From: Acridotheres tristis
Lineage: Eukaryota > Chordata > Aves > Passeriformes > Sturnidae
Assembly (NCBI GenBank): GCA_037013685.1
Contig: CM072887.1
Coordinates: 43,203,154 to 43,267,153, forward strand
Length of the DNA stretch: 64,000 bases
Direction: 5' to 3'
In this document: positions 12,824-24,563 of the stretch, piece after piece
Position numbering within the stretch: the stretch's first letter is position 1
Layout: each line of letters begins with the position of its first letter
Translations under genes and position numbers: made by a program
The notes under the pieces: model-generated
Databases searched by the model: none
What the model saw: the letters and a program-made list of their open reading frames with translations, nothing else
Told to the model about the DNA's origin: nothing

Positions 12824-12900
12824 CCCAGATCCTTATCCAGTTTTTCCTGGAGCAATATCCCATTGACTTCAGTGGGACATTGACCAAAATAAGGCTGTCA
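12824..12900. repeat. Possible degraded amniote palindromic repeat
   Basis: The sequence reads 'cccagatccttatccag' and then 'cccattgacttcagtggga'. Both strings resemble pieces of old palindromic, MITE-like repeats seen in turtle, crocodilian and bird DNA, which carry a CCAGATCCTCAGCTGG end and a CATTGACTTCAATGG centre. A second end-like string, 'cccagatcctcagctg', occurs at about 59495-59515. Assignment is from remembered motifs only, and the right half of the palindrome is not clearly present. Confidence 0.3.
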
Positions 12901-15666
12901 GCAATTCCTGTTTCAACCATTCCTCCCTTCCTGTTCCTGCCTCCAGGGCATGAAGGATTTGCCCCGTGCAGCAGGTCGGGGTCAGGAGAAGCCCTGCCCT
13001 GGCATGATGCTGGTCCTCCCAGTACCACATCCTCACACTGCTCCCTGCAGGCAGGGGCAATCCGAGGGGGGGCATCACCTCATCCCTGCATCGGTTTCTG
13101 TGAGTGTCCCCCTTTCCCGCTATGCACCATGATACATCCTGCTGGCATGAAGCCCATCATGTGGGGAGAGCAGCTGCTGGGATGCAGGAGACCAGAAGGG
13201 AGCCCTGCTGCAGCTGCACATGGGGCTGGCTGTGGGGGAGTGGGGCTGCCCATGCACAGCCATAGATAGAAACAGCTATCTAACAGTGCTGGAGTCTGAG
13301 GATGGCTAAAGGCACCTGAAGATCAAGAATAAATACCTTTACAATGAGACCTATAGGAGAGAGAGATATGTTTTGTGTGCAGAGGCAGAAGAAAGAAACA
13401 CAGCAGCTAATATGTCTCCTTGTGTGAGGATGGGAAGACAAAGTAAGGATGTCTTTTATTAGAACAGATCCAGCAATACTAATCAAATCTACATTTTCAC
13501 CTCCTGCTCCATGAAAAACACAAGAAAATGACTGTGAGCTTAGAGAGCTTCATTAAATCTCTTTCCACATATACAGTCTTTGACACAGTTGAAGCCCTTC
13601 CCTCCCATCACCAGGCAAGCACAGCTAATATATAATTGCTCAGGCCAAACACTGCTCATTTTTGATCTGATACCTATGCACACAAGTGGCGTATTTGTCA
13701 TGTGATGGCTCTCTGCATGAAGTGTGACATGTCTGTGATGGCTCTCTGCATGAGTGCCACAATGCTGGGCTGCTGCAGCAGCAAATATAATCTGGCTCTA
13801 CACTGCCAGCACTCTCCATCCAGCAGCCTGTGGTAAGCAGGCTGCTTGTCTCCCTGCCTCCCCGCCCTGGGCCACACCAGCAGCTACTCTAGGCTGCTCA
13901 GTACTGCTGTTATGGAGCAGACACCTGAGCACAGATCTCTGAAAATCTACACACCTGTGAGAATGGGATATGGCTGAGTGGGACAGAGACAGTCTGGTTT
14001 GAAATAAGATTATTAATATTGCATGGGAAGATGGAGGCAGAATATGAGATTGATCAGATACTGTCCTTAAAGATTTTCTTCCATTTATCCTTGTACTCTA
14101 AAACCTTTGCATACATATTACTACATCTTTATTCAGTGCTGGTGCTGGGATCCTGAACAGTGTTTCAGAAATATTGACTATTTGTTGAATATGAGCACAT
14201 AATATTTGGTATAGCAGAGGGGAAGTAAAAAAAAAAAAGATACGTATTTACTCTTGCAAGTAAAACCTAAGTTTTTCCCTCAGTGAAATCACTGTGATTT
14301 GATTGATCACCACAAAGCTGCTGCATGGTGGCAGTGCTCTGTTTTCATGACCTGATTTGGGCTTGGCTGCTGGGAGACACTGTCTAGGGGAGAGCGAGCC
14401 AAGGAGTGCTCTGGATGCATGGCACTGCACGACCACCACGTGCCTCTCCTCCCTTGGCTCTGCCAGCAGGTCCCATTCCCCCCAGCTCCCCCCAGAACAG
14501 CCCATAGGCACCACAGCCTCCCATTTCCGTCAGTTTGGTCCATTGTTATAGCAGGTCCAAGTGTTTTCCTTGGCACGGGCCAGTAGTCCCATAGCACTGT
14601 ACTTCCTCCACACAGAATAAGTGTTATTTAACAGCTCTGATTATTTTGGAGAGTTGTTCAGCCTCTTTTTTTGAAAAAAAGGAGAATACTTCGAAACTGA
14701 TTGTATTGGCTGTGTGTGTCTATTTTTTCTGGATGGTCCTCGTTCTCTTTGTATAAAATGTGGGATGCAGACTCAGACAACTTTTCAAGAAGGCACAGTG
14801 CCACTGTCATGTGTGCCTTGTTTAAAGGAGTTGTCACCTCTGTCAAGATAAGCATGCCACAAAGGGAAATGCGGGCACATTGGGAAGAGGTATCCAGTCT
14901 CTGTTCTTGGTCACCCCAGTACGCACCCAACTGAGTCAATAAGAATTTGGTCCAAAGCAAGTAACAACAGGAAGAGCTGATAAAGTTCCTCTAGGTGCTG
15001 TTATTTATCCCCTTAGCACACCTCCTGATAGCATAACTCTAACCTGTCAAAGAAGGGTTGCCCTTATTTCTTGATGTGGATGCAGGCAGACAAAGAGTAA
15101 ATATTTCAGTACGACTGCAAGTGTCTCTGACTCATCATATCATCACCATTTTTCTGGAAGCCACTGGTTTCATTCTCTTTCCTCAGCCCTTCCCTTAGGA
15201 CAGTTTACTCCAGGAGCTCTGCATTTTCTCAGAAAATCTCCAGTGTTCTCTTTGAGAGTCAGCATTGTTAATTCTAAAGAGCAATCAGGAGACGAGCCCT
15301 CCCTTGCTCTGCCTTCCAACCCTTGTTTTACCATTTCCTTACTTTCAAGTCCCAGTGTAACAAATGTTCAAGGTCTTCCTCCCACCTGCTTCTCCAAGGC
15401 AGTTTTAAATTAGCCATGATTTCCTTCTCTCCTCAGCTTCTCATTTTTTCCAAAGTCTGTACTATCAAATCCTAACGCCCTCCTTTCCTCTTTGTTATTT
15501 GAGGCAGCCCTGCTTTGTGCTGCTCATTCATGAGGACACTTCCACCCACTCCACTGAGCCAATATTCCCCACCTCTGCACTGCATAAATGCTTTCAGTCC
15601 TGCATTAGTCTAGCTCTCACTTCCAGCAGCTGTTTTTCATTTCAGAGAGGGGAGTGTGGGGTCCTT
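12901..15666. other. Non-coding stretch with a 20-bp duplication
   Basis: GC-richer around 12.95-13.25 kb, where a 163-codon plus-strand frame (12778-13269) runs through. Its predicted protein is proline- and glycine-rich with no domain I recognise, and it overlaps repeat-like sequence, so I do not call it a gene. The 20-bp duplication at 13701-13753 is listed separately. Confidence 0.5.
13701..13753. repeat. Near-tandem 20-bp exact duplication, period 33
   Basis: tgtgatggctctctgcatga occurs at 13701-13720 and again at 13734-13753, separated by 13 bp. It is an exact short duplication with only two copies. Confidence 0.9.
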
Positions 15667-15757
15667 TGCTGTTGTTGTTGTTTGTTTGGGGGGATTTGCT
15701 TTGTTGGGGTTTTTTTGTTTGCATGTGGGTGTGTGTTTTATGGGGTTTGTTTTATGA
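15667..15757. repeat. T/G-rich low-complexity patch
   Basis: Imperfect runs of GTT, GTTT, GGGG and GTGTGT with almost no C on this strand. The frames that cross it owe their length to this composition. Confidence 0.85.
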
Positions 15758-16184
15758 GTAGCCCTTTGCACTCTGCAGGGCTTCAGAGTCTTTCTCAAGT
15801 GAGTACTTTCTTGGGAGGAGGGCAGATCATGGCAACAGAAGTGAAGGTTGCTTACTGGAAAGATCATTTGTTCTCTTGAGTATGAAAAAAACCTATTGCT
15901 GCTAACTTCAAGTGGGCCCACCCTCTGCTCCAGGCATCTTTACAGCCATGAAAATTGCAATGTCACTGGTATTAACAGCATGAAATGGCAACAGCTCACT
16001 CCACTACAGCTCTCTGCTCCTGCAGGGATAACAGCTGAAACTTCAAATTAAATTGAGAAGCTGCCTCTCCAGCCAATGTCTCCAGCAATCTTCCCCAGAG
16101 GAAAGTGGGGCCACAGGGCTTGAGTGGAGAGGCAGTGAACTTCCAGGCTGCTGGAGCCCATGTGGGAGTTAGTCCCAGAAGAGG
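15758..16184. other. Non-coding stretch before the CR1 element
   Basis: No gene or repeat is recognisable. A GTGAGTACT donor-like site occurs near 15800, but only a 20-nt segment separates it from the nearest good acceptor, so no exon is proposed. Confidence 0.5.
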
Positions 16185-16191
16185 TTTTTTT

Positions 16192-16223
<32 letters not shown>
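16185..16223. repeat. Poly-T tract abutting CR1
   Basis: 39 bp of T with one A at 16193. It runs straight into the CR1 body at 16224. CR1 has a TTCTTTAC-like string just upstream of its ATGAGGG motif, so this run may have grown from that string by slippage. Confidence 0.95.
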
Positions 16224-16227
<4 letters not shown>

Positions 16228-16415
16228 TGAGGGTGGTGAAACACTGTAATGTGTCGCCCAGAGAAGTTGTGGATGCCTCATCCCTGGAAACATTCAAGGT
16301 CAGGACAGGACTCTGGGCAACGTGATCTAGTTGAAGATACCCCTGCTCATTGCAGAGGGATGAACTAGATGACCTTTGAATGTCCTTTCCAACCCAAACT
16401 ATTCTATGATTCTGT
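16224..16415 (+). mobile_element. CR1 LINE 3' end (sense, 5'-truncated)
   Basis: This is the clearest mobile element in the window. In order it carries 'atgagggtggtgaaacactg', 'cgcccagagaagttgtggat', 'ctcatccctggaaacattca', 'aaggtcaggacaggactctg', 'atgaactagatgacctttga', 'tcctttccaacccaaactat' and the terminal 'attctatgattctgt'. That is the canonical CR1 3' UTR and short 8-bp-unit tail. The element is severely 5'-truncated: no reverse transcriptase or endonuclease coding remains, so it cannot move on its own. It is better preserved than the copy at 3.2 kb, hence probably younger. A 157-codon minus-strand frame over it, with a lysine run from the poly-T, is an artefact. Confidence 0.93.
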
Positions 16416-19400
16416 AAAATCTGGCAAGCATCCCCATGGGCAGAGCAGGCTGTGACCCCGATGTACAAGGAGAGTGACCCATGGAGAGCTGGCACAGGCC
16501 AAACAAACTCCTGTAAGATGAGTGGGAGAGCTGGTGAGCCAGGGCACAGGCACACCCCAGCTCTGCTGCTGTAACACTGGCCAGAACTACCTCCAGAAAG
16601 CAGCCTGAGCTGGAACAGTGCTGGGGCGGATGATGGGCTCACTCGTGGCTTTTCTTCCCCTGGTCTGGAGGGGTCTCATCAGTTTGACAATGTCATCTTA
16701 CCCCAGCCCTTTGGTTTTTCTCCCACTTTCCTGAACTGCCCTACACTACCACCACAGAGGCCCAGGGATGTCTCCCACCTCCTGTTCCCTCTCACTTCTC
16801 TGGGCATTCATTCTCCAGACTCTTCTCAAGTCCTCACTTTATTTCTTCTGTTCTCACACAAGGATCCAGGAGCCATAAATGGATCAAGCTGTGGCAAGAT
16901 CTAAAACTGTCCCATCTTTAAAAAGGCAGAAATACCCTGCACTCTGTGAGAACTAGCCAGTCCAGCCACAACAGGACATATCCAGACCTGGGATATAAGG
17001 GTTAAACTTGCCTGGCTTCTAAAATCCTATAATACTTGTGTGCACAGAGCTGTTACACTGCAATTTACTCCAAATTGATACTCCATTTATCTGTCCATAG
17101 CCTTGGCATGTGGCTACCCCTGCACTCTTAAATCACCCTTCTTAGACTCTCCGTATTTAATTTTCCAGCTCTTCAAGCAAACCTTTCTGCTAACGGTCCC
17201 TGCATACCTCTGCTTCCTCACCTTTGGAAACGCTGCCCCTGTCTCACTTTCCATGCAAACATGTTAAGGCATGGAGCTGAAATGTCATGCCAGAAAAAGC
17301 AACGCAGGTTGTTTTGGTACATGCAGTGGTCAGCATGCCCTGCTGGAGAGCCTACCAACATGTAACTAATATCCTGAGTTTTGGAGCCAGACAAGTCCTA
17401 TTTGTTCTCTTGTCCAAACCACAGAGACAAGAACATCCAGCCTCTCCAAAGTCTCGCAAATCCTGGGATCAACGTGGAGATACAGAGAGGGAAAAGCCAA
17501 AAAGCCACCAAGCTGCCCAGCAGTGCTGGCATTATGACCTGGGACCTTCCCATGCTTGTAGAAGCAGTAGTGCCCCTTACTAGAGTGGACATTTGACTGA
17601 GGGTATCTTATCTAGATGCAATAGTTGAGACCTCCCTCTTGAACATATAGATGAGTTTGACCCACTTCTGCTGAGATAAAGAAATCAGAGGAAAGCCTGG
17701 GGACAATGGAATCTGAACAGAGTAAAAAGAGACATTTACATACAAGGAATAGCTGTTGCACCACAAACCTATTCTTTTTTTTCTGCTAGCCTGCCACACC
17801 TCTGTGAAAAATCCTTCTCACTCTGCAGGCTTTAGTCCGATGGTCAGGGGAACAAAGGCACACAGCACTGCATGTTAAATATCCCCTGATGCTCCAGTGG
17901 TGACAGTACATTTCAAACCTGTGGTGTGAAAGCCCCTCTCAGACACCAAGGCAACCTTTGCTTTGCTGTGCTTCTTCACGGGCACCAGAATCAGCACAGA
18001 AACACACCTGCCTAGGGCTGGCATCTTTGATTTATTGATTTACTTTGAGTATGTTGTTCCTCTTGCACATCTAACTTCCCCCTCAAAGGGCACGAGACCT
18101 TTGCACTTTTCTGATGACTTCATCCTTTGTACTCCGCTCCCACAAGTGATAGGTCAGGGATCAGATGACGGACTTGACCCAAGCTGGCTGACAAAGGCTT
18201 CTCATCTGCTTGGCATGGCATTCAGAGAAATCGATTCACTGAGGTGTCAGTGCTGCATTGCATTCAGCAGCAGTTTCTAGGCATGCCATGAAAGGCACCA
18301 GCACATCAGTGGGCTTATTGACCCATTCAGTAGAAATTCCATTACTGAGCATCCTTCTAAGTTCCCCATGGTCTGAGGGAAAACTTTCCTCCATGTGTGT
18401 TATACTGAGTATAAAGAATAAAAGTTTCAGTTTTGCACAGTCGTCTTCCCAACACTTTTCACGGGCACTCCTGAGATTCCTTCTGAGTGAGAGGAATGCT
18501 ATGTCTTTCCAATATCAATGGATATTTTGTCCTTTCTGCTGTGCAAGTTAGGGAGGAGCAGGTACAAACAGAAATGTGCCACTGCTATTCTTAAAAGACA
18601 AAGCACAAGGGAAAAGCATCCTCAGATGAAGTCACCTTTCCCTTTAGGTCGTGTCATCTTCAGGCACACAGGTCAGGCCTGGACTTTCTTTCTAATCTTG
18701 CTCCATCTTGCCACTGAACCAGATTTTATCTCCCAACAAAGTCCATCCACATCATCCTCTCTCACTACCAATACTTCCCTGAGCATCGATGTTCTTTATT
18801 TAAGTCCTTGTAAACTCTTTTAGCACTTTTGCTGGTTTGCCACGTTAAAAATTTTCTATTCCTCTATTCTTTCCCACTTTTTTCCAGGCAGAAGGAGAGA
18901 ACATGTCTTCTCAGAATTAGCAGCAGAATTAGCACTGTCCAGGAGTGTGTCTCATCAGTGGGCAAGTCTCTGCTGGTTTCCTTACCCCTCTGCCCTCAAA
19001 CACCACCCATTGGGCAATGGGGCACTTCTTAATAAGACCACCTCACAGTGAAAACCAGGTGCTTCAACACTAACATAAATTTTCTCAATTCCTAAAATTT
19101 GCAAAGGATTATGCTCCAGTTTTAGGGGTTTTTTTAACCAGCTGCCTGGTGTGGTAAAATTAAAGATCCATTTATGATAGATGACAGTAGATCAACAGTG
19201 TTTAAATGGAAGTCTACAGATGTTTTTGCCAATGGTATCTGAATAAAACAGGGACTCCAACAAGGCTAGACATAGTTTGGGTAAGGATCAGACCAAAGAC
19301 ATCCGAACTTCTTAAGTGCTTTGAATGTTTTAAAGTACATCCACCACTAACTGAAGACAGAGTTAGTTCGTTTCTTGAGATATATTTGAAGTAATTTGCA

Positions 19401-19503
19401 AAAGCGAACATGAAAACGGAAAGCACCATGGAAATGTGCTCTGAATGGTTATACTACACTGACTATGGAAGGAATTCAGCACAGATGAGGGAATATATAT
19501 ATT
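16416..19503. other. Non-coding stretch, nothing specific seen
   Basis: Short frames only. A 12-bp near-perfect tandem duplication lies at 18912-18935. No gene, RNA or dispersed repeat is recognised. Confidence 0.55.
18912..18935. repeat. 12-bp tandem duplication
   Basis: cagaattagcag at 18912-18923 is followed directly by cagaattagcac at 18924-18935; only the last base differs. Confidence 0.8.
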
Positions 19504-19539
19504 ATGTGTGTATATATATATATATATATATACACACAT
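19504..19539. repeat. TA microsatellite forming a 36-bp perfect palindrome
   Basis: An ATGTGTG arm (19504-19510) leads into alternating TA and then a CACACAT arm (19533-19539). Every base pairs symmetrically about the centre at 19521/19522. It is flanked on the left by a further short AT run (from 19492). Such alternating tracts can extrude as cruciforms and vary in length between individuals. Confidence 0.95.
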
Positions 19540-20402
19540 TAAAAATGGCTCCAGTTTGGAGCTGGCTGGCTGGTTCCAGCTCGGCTGTGGTGCCCCAAAA
19601 TGCCCCATTCTGCAGCCTTCTGAAATGACAGGCTGTCTGTTATGAAAATCACTTTGAACTTTCATATTTCTGGTCCAGAGTCTCCCTCTAGAATTCTCCT
19701 AAGTATTAACTGCTTTTGCATATGGTAACTGTCTTCAAAGCCGAGTCACACATTCAGCATATCTTCACATCGTGGTTTCACTATGCAAATTGTCTGTGCT
19801 CCTCTCTTCCAGGTACTGTATTTGATGCATCCCCCTGCCTTTTTAACTCATGGAGGGCTCTGTCAGGGCTTGCCTCCCAGCTCCAAGAGCATAAATGAAC
19901 ATCAGCCCACCCAACTAAAGAGACTGCTCGCATGGAGAAATGCCTCCCAGTTTGAGATGGAGCCTTGTCAGGTTGCTGGATAAAAAAAGCCCTACATTCA
20001 TTTCTCTCTCTCACAGGCTCGCTGCTTAGTCAGCTGTTACACCGCCGCATAAAACCTTTGCTAAAAGAGCTGTGGTAGAAAATAGCTGATCAGTAAGTCT
20101 GAAGTGTCAGAGCTGTCTGGGTAGGTGGAGGCACTAACAGGAAGGCAGGAAACCCAGTCTGTAAGCTTAGGGCTGGGAGAGAGGAAACCGTTTCCATTCA
20201 GTACAGAGATTGCAGGGCAAGCAACGCTGATGGGAGGGCTCAGGCTCAGCCAAAAAGCCTTTTTTTTCTCCTCTGTTTTAATGATTCCTGGTTGCTGGAA
20301 TTCAGCAACCCAGGGAGGAAGTGTGAGCCAGTCTACACTGAATGCTGCTCCTTGCTCCTACCCTTGCAGCCGCGGGGAGGGGAGGCAGAGAATCTATAAA
20401 TG
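19540..20402. other. Non-coding stretch, nothing specific seen
   Basis: No gene or repeat is recognised. A donor-like CAG|TAAGTC-type string near 20092 has no matching upstream acceptor in an open frame. Confidence 0.5.
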
Positions 20403-20428
20403 TATTTCACACAAGTGTGTGTGAAATA
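20403..20428. repeat. Perfect 11-bp inverted repeat, 4-nt loop
   Basis: Arms tatttcacaca (20403-20413) and tgtgtgaaata (20418-20428) surround 'agtg'. It lies just 3' of a 'ctataaat' string and a short GC-rich patch, but no transcript can be inferred from that. Confidence 0.9.
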
Positions 20429-22650
20429 ACCCACATAAATCACCCTGCGAGACTTTTTAAAAATGCCTGCTACCTGTAACACCAGCCACAACTAGCACAC
20501 CAACTTATTTACATGCCATAAATCCGTAGCTCACAAAGACCTGTTGTACTGACTTTTCACCGCAAACCTGTGAGCTCTGGTAAATTCGTTAAATCAGACT
20601 CACCCCTTTCTTATAAAGGGTTTCAAGCAGCTCACAGCAGCATAAAGGTAAATCACACAAGGGCTGCCTTGTCCTCCCAGACTCCAATCTCAGCTCTAGC
20701 ATTCACTCCTTTGCAATTCCAAATCCTGATTAGATCTGGGAATAGATCCTGCACATGGATCTAAGTGTGGGGGAAACAATGCACCAAAGATCTGGAGTTC
20801 TCTAAACCCCTCGGAGCCCCCACCGACATCTCCCAGCCTGGCAGCTGTTCCAAGGCAGCTTTCAGTTTTAATCACAAATTATTCTCCTGACAGCCCACAG
20901 TAAAATTAAAGCAAGCATCACAAGACAAAGAGGCTCGACATCGGTTTACAAATTTCATGCAGAATCCTTTGGGGGTTCTAGGTTGATTCCAGGAAGAGCA
21001 AACCAGCCCCACAGATGCAGCAGCTGTGCCCAGGAGCGCCTCAATGCAGTGGTGTTGTTGGCTCTTCCCACCCTGCAGTATCTGACAGCAATTCCCACAC
21101 ATGTTGGCACCACTGGCCAGCCCCACCAGTGGGTCACACTTTGCTGTGCCCAAGTACACATTGCCACAGATGTCACCACTGCATGTGGCTTGCTCCTTCT
21201 CCTCCTCACTGACCAAGACCAGCAGGGAAATATATCTCTTACAAGCAGCAGGAACCAGACTCTCTCATACCAGGTGTGTGTTGTGTGAGGGAAAGCAAGC
21301 AAATCAAAAGCAAGTTATGTTTGAACCTGCAGGACCCACACAGCTTGACCAAGCCATAAAAACGCAGCTGTGTCAGTACAGAGGCACCCAGAAGTGTCCA
21401 TTTGCTCCTGTGGGTGCAGGCATGTGCTTGCAGCGTGGTCTGAGCACTGCCTGGCACACTGAAGCTTCACTGCAAATTAGGGATGAGGGATTATTTTTCA
21501 GTTTCCCAACTGCAAACTAATGATTTACCCATCCCTCCATCCCTTCCACAGAGGTCTTGTGAGGATAAACTGAGTTATTTGAACATTTTGAAGGCTGGAA
21601 GTGCTAAGAGCCAGACGGGAGGGAGTGGTCCAGAGAAGCAAGGAAGCAGAGCGTACATTCAGTGGAGGAGTTGTTCCAGCTAATGCACAGAGAGCTCCCT
21701 TGCTCCCTGAAAAGCCACTCCAGACAATGCCTAACAGAATGCACATATTGCAGAGCCTCATGTATTCAGTTTTCCTGGAAAAGCACAGAGCAGCAGTGGT
21801 TTCGGACTCTGCCTGGACTCTAACCACTCAGAGCACCACACCACCTCCAACACGTGTCCATTAGCAGAATTTAGGTCCCACTTTGCTCATTCCTTTTCCC
21901 GCTCCATTCTTGGTGGCTTCCAAAGGCAGACGTTTCCACATCTCTCTTCCCAAAAATACGGCAGAAGTGTTCCTTGTCCTTCATGGGACTTTCTGTACAT
22001 CACAATTTATCATCTTTAGTCAGTGGGGCACCCAGCCCAAATGGCGCCATCATATCTGCAGGCAAAACTCCCTAAGAAGTGCAACAATTAATTTATCTTG
22101 CCAGCACCACACAGCCAACAGGGATGGTAGGAAGAAAATGATCAGTTGGTCCTCACAGCTCCCACCAAACCCAACAGCATGTGGAGATACAAATACAGAG
22201 CACCCCTGAACTCAGCATGGTGGCTGAGAGCAGCGACAGGGATGGATTTTCACAGCCCTGTTCACTGCTGGCTGAAGGATCCCCTGTCACACATGGCCAC
22301 AGTCTCCACACAAGTGAGAGAAGGGAAAAAATCTATTTGCTGCAGCCAGAAAATACCCTGCAGTTGAATTCATGTTACCTTCTAGCTAAGGAAGGGCCTA
22401 ATAACAAGAAGGATTGAATGAAAGAAGCAAAAAGGGCTGTTTTGGACATTCCAGCAAGCTTTCCCTCTCTTCCCTATGCACAGCAGGACAGAAAGGCTGC
22501 AGAGTGGACCACCAGTATGTTGGCATTTTTCCCACTAATTGAAGTTTCCACTCACATAAAACTATCCTGTGGCTAATACATTGCACTTTCATTAAAATAA
22601 TGTCACTTCAATTCTTTATATTTTTATTGTGGCATATAAATTACACTGTC
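20429..22650. other. Non-coding stretch, nothing specific seen
   Basis: Several frames of 100-139 codons occur around 20.9-21.9 kb on both strands. Their mutual overlap in many frames shows a local shortage of stop codons and not a gene. No domain or motif is recognised. Confidence 0.5.
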
Positions 22651-22703
22651 CAAACAAAAAACAAAAAACAAAACAAAACAAACAAGCAAACAAACGAACA
22701 AAG
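22651..22703. repeat. (CAAA/CAAAA)n microsatellite
   Basis: Imperfect runs of CAAAA, then CAAA, with a few G substitutions towards the right end. It sits in an AT-rich block (about 22560-23010) that has several AATAAA-like strings but no recognisable transcript. Confidence 0.9.
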
Positions 22704-24419
22704 CCATTATAAAATGAAATTCTGAAATTAAGTGCTCCATTCTAGATGGAGAAAAAGGGAATGTTTTGAACAAAATAATTTGGCCCGTATATTTTTCTAA
22801 ACAAACTGTGTCACAACAAATGCAATCCTACAAAGACCATTTGTATTAATAAAATGGTATTTTTGCAATAAAATAAATTGCTGGCAAAGTGTTCAGCTGG
22901 GTTTATTAGTGTCATTAAGAATCCTCCCACATTTTCTTGTTTTTCAGCAGCTAGCAAAGAGGTACATTCAGAATTTCATTATTTGAGAATGAGGCAATAG
23001 ATAAAATAAAAAATAAAGAGCAATTTGTACTCCTATAATGGCTTCCTCTCCAAAGCTTCACAGCAGTATACAAAAAACTCCATGATTTAACCTCCTCTCT
23101 TGCAATGTAGCTATTCCTCCTTTTTATGGCTGGGAAAAATATCTCTTGAGAGAGCCTCTGTTCATTTCAAACATCTGTATTCTGAGTGCCAAGAGCGTGA
23201 TTTACCACAGTTTATTGTGCTCCAAATCAGTGTCCAGGATAGGTACTCAGTGTTTCTAGCAAAAAAGACCACAGGCATCTCGCATCAGCTATCCCAGACT
23301 CCTGGAATCTGCTACAGAGCTGGAGTGAATTTGGGACAGCAGGAAACTCAACCTCTGTTCCTTAGCTCTGGGCTTCTTCTCAATTTCCAGGCTCCAGGGC
23401 ACAAGAGGCAGAGACTTTCACCTTGTTCTAGCCTTCTCCAAAAACACACGGGATATGTCAAATGTTTTGTTAGGCAGGAGTAAGCTCTCTGCAGAAACAC
23501 TGACTGGCTCAATTCTCTTTTGTCCATTTTACAGCCTCTGCATTCCTCTTGGGCGACACTTAAAAATGCAAAAGAATTTCCAGTATTTAAAAAACTTCTT
23601 ATTTTTAATGTTTTCTGGTGCCAGAACTGACAGACGTCTGTGCACTCATGGAAAAGGCAGGAAAGCAGGGTTGTTTCTGGGGAAGAAACGCTTCTTTCAT
23701 TTCCTTCCCTCTTCAACATCGGTTGATACTCATTTTAAACCTGGCTGGCACTCCACAGTGAGGGGAGTGAAAGATCTTGTTCTTTCATCCAAAAAAAGTA
23801 TCAAATAGGTGTAGCAGCAATTTTAAAGCAACCCCGTGAAGCCATTAAGTCCCAAAAGGACGATGGCTTTCCTGGCAGCACGGGGTTTGCCATATCAGAT
23901 GCAGCAGACTACCAGATCACAAAACCTTACTGCTTCATTCTAGCCATGACCCATATTTCATCCTGTGCTTCAGAAGAAGATGAAAGGCCTTCATAATGCA
24001 TCCTAAACATTACCATACGGAAAAATCTTGCAGCATTGAAAACGGATAAGCAAATAGGGTCCTATATAAATATCAGGGCACTATAGCATTCATTTCTAAA
24101 ATCCCAGTGGGACAATTGTAATGTCTCTAATTTTCTGAGGAGGGGAAGTATATCCCTGATATATTCCGTAGGCAGTGGTGACAAGAGATTTACATCACAA
24201 TAAGCACAGGACAGAATGCAAAAATATCCTGATGCCCAAACCTGTGAAAAATCGAATTTCTGAACACTACCATTTTTAATGGATTTTTAAGGATTCAATC
24301 CGTACCTTAAAAACTGTATGACAATAACTACAAAGATTCAGAACCAGAACAAGGAACAATGAGGCCATTAATAATAGTAATAAATGTGGTTATGAGTGAG
24401 GAAAACAGGAAAGGAATTT
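22704..24419. other. AT-rich non-coding stretch
   Basis: Complex AT-rich sequence with no gene recognised. Frames at 23100-23483 (plus), 23348-23719 (minus) and 23455-23808 (plus) overlap one another and have no known domain. Confidence 0.5.
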
Positions 24420-24437
24420 AAAAAAAAAAAAAAAAAG
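24420..24437. repeat. A18 homopolymer
   Basis: Uninterrupted run of 18 A. No retrocopy body is visible upstream. Confidence 0.95.
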
Positions 24438-24474
24438 TAATTTTAAATATGTTATGTCCTCTGTAAAATTCCCA

Positions 24475-24495
24475 CTGCGTTTGTACAACGCAGTA
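24475..24495. repeat. Perfect 8-bp inverted repeat, 5-nt loop
   Basis: Arms actgcgtt and aacgcagt flank 'tgtac', just left of the CpG-rich patch. Each arm contains a CpG, unusual in this CpG-poor window. Position is good to within one base. Confidence 0.8.
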
Positions 24496-24563
24496 GCAAT
24501 TAAGGAGCAATTCCCTGTCTCGGAAAAAGAGGCTGCAATCCACCCTATGTTATCAGATGTTGC

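Noticed and set aside
12778..13269. 163-codon plus-strand frame
   Set aside because: It overlaps repeat-like sequence, is proline/glycine-rich from local GC content, and resembles no protein family I know.
16169..16642. 157-codon minus-strand frame with a poly-lysine run
   Set aside because: It is the reverse reading of the CR1 element and its poly-T tract.
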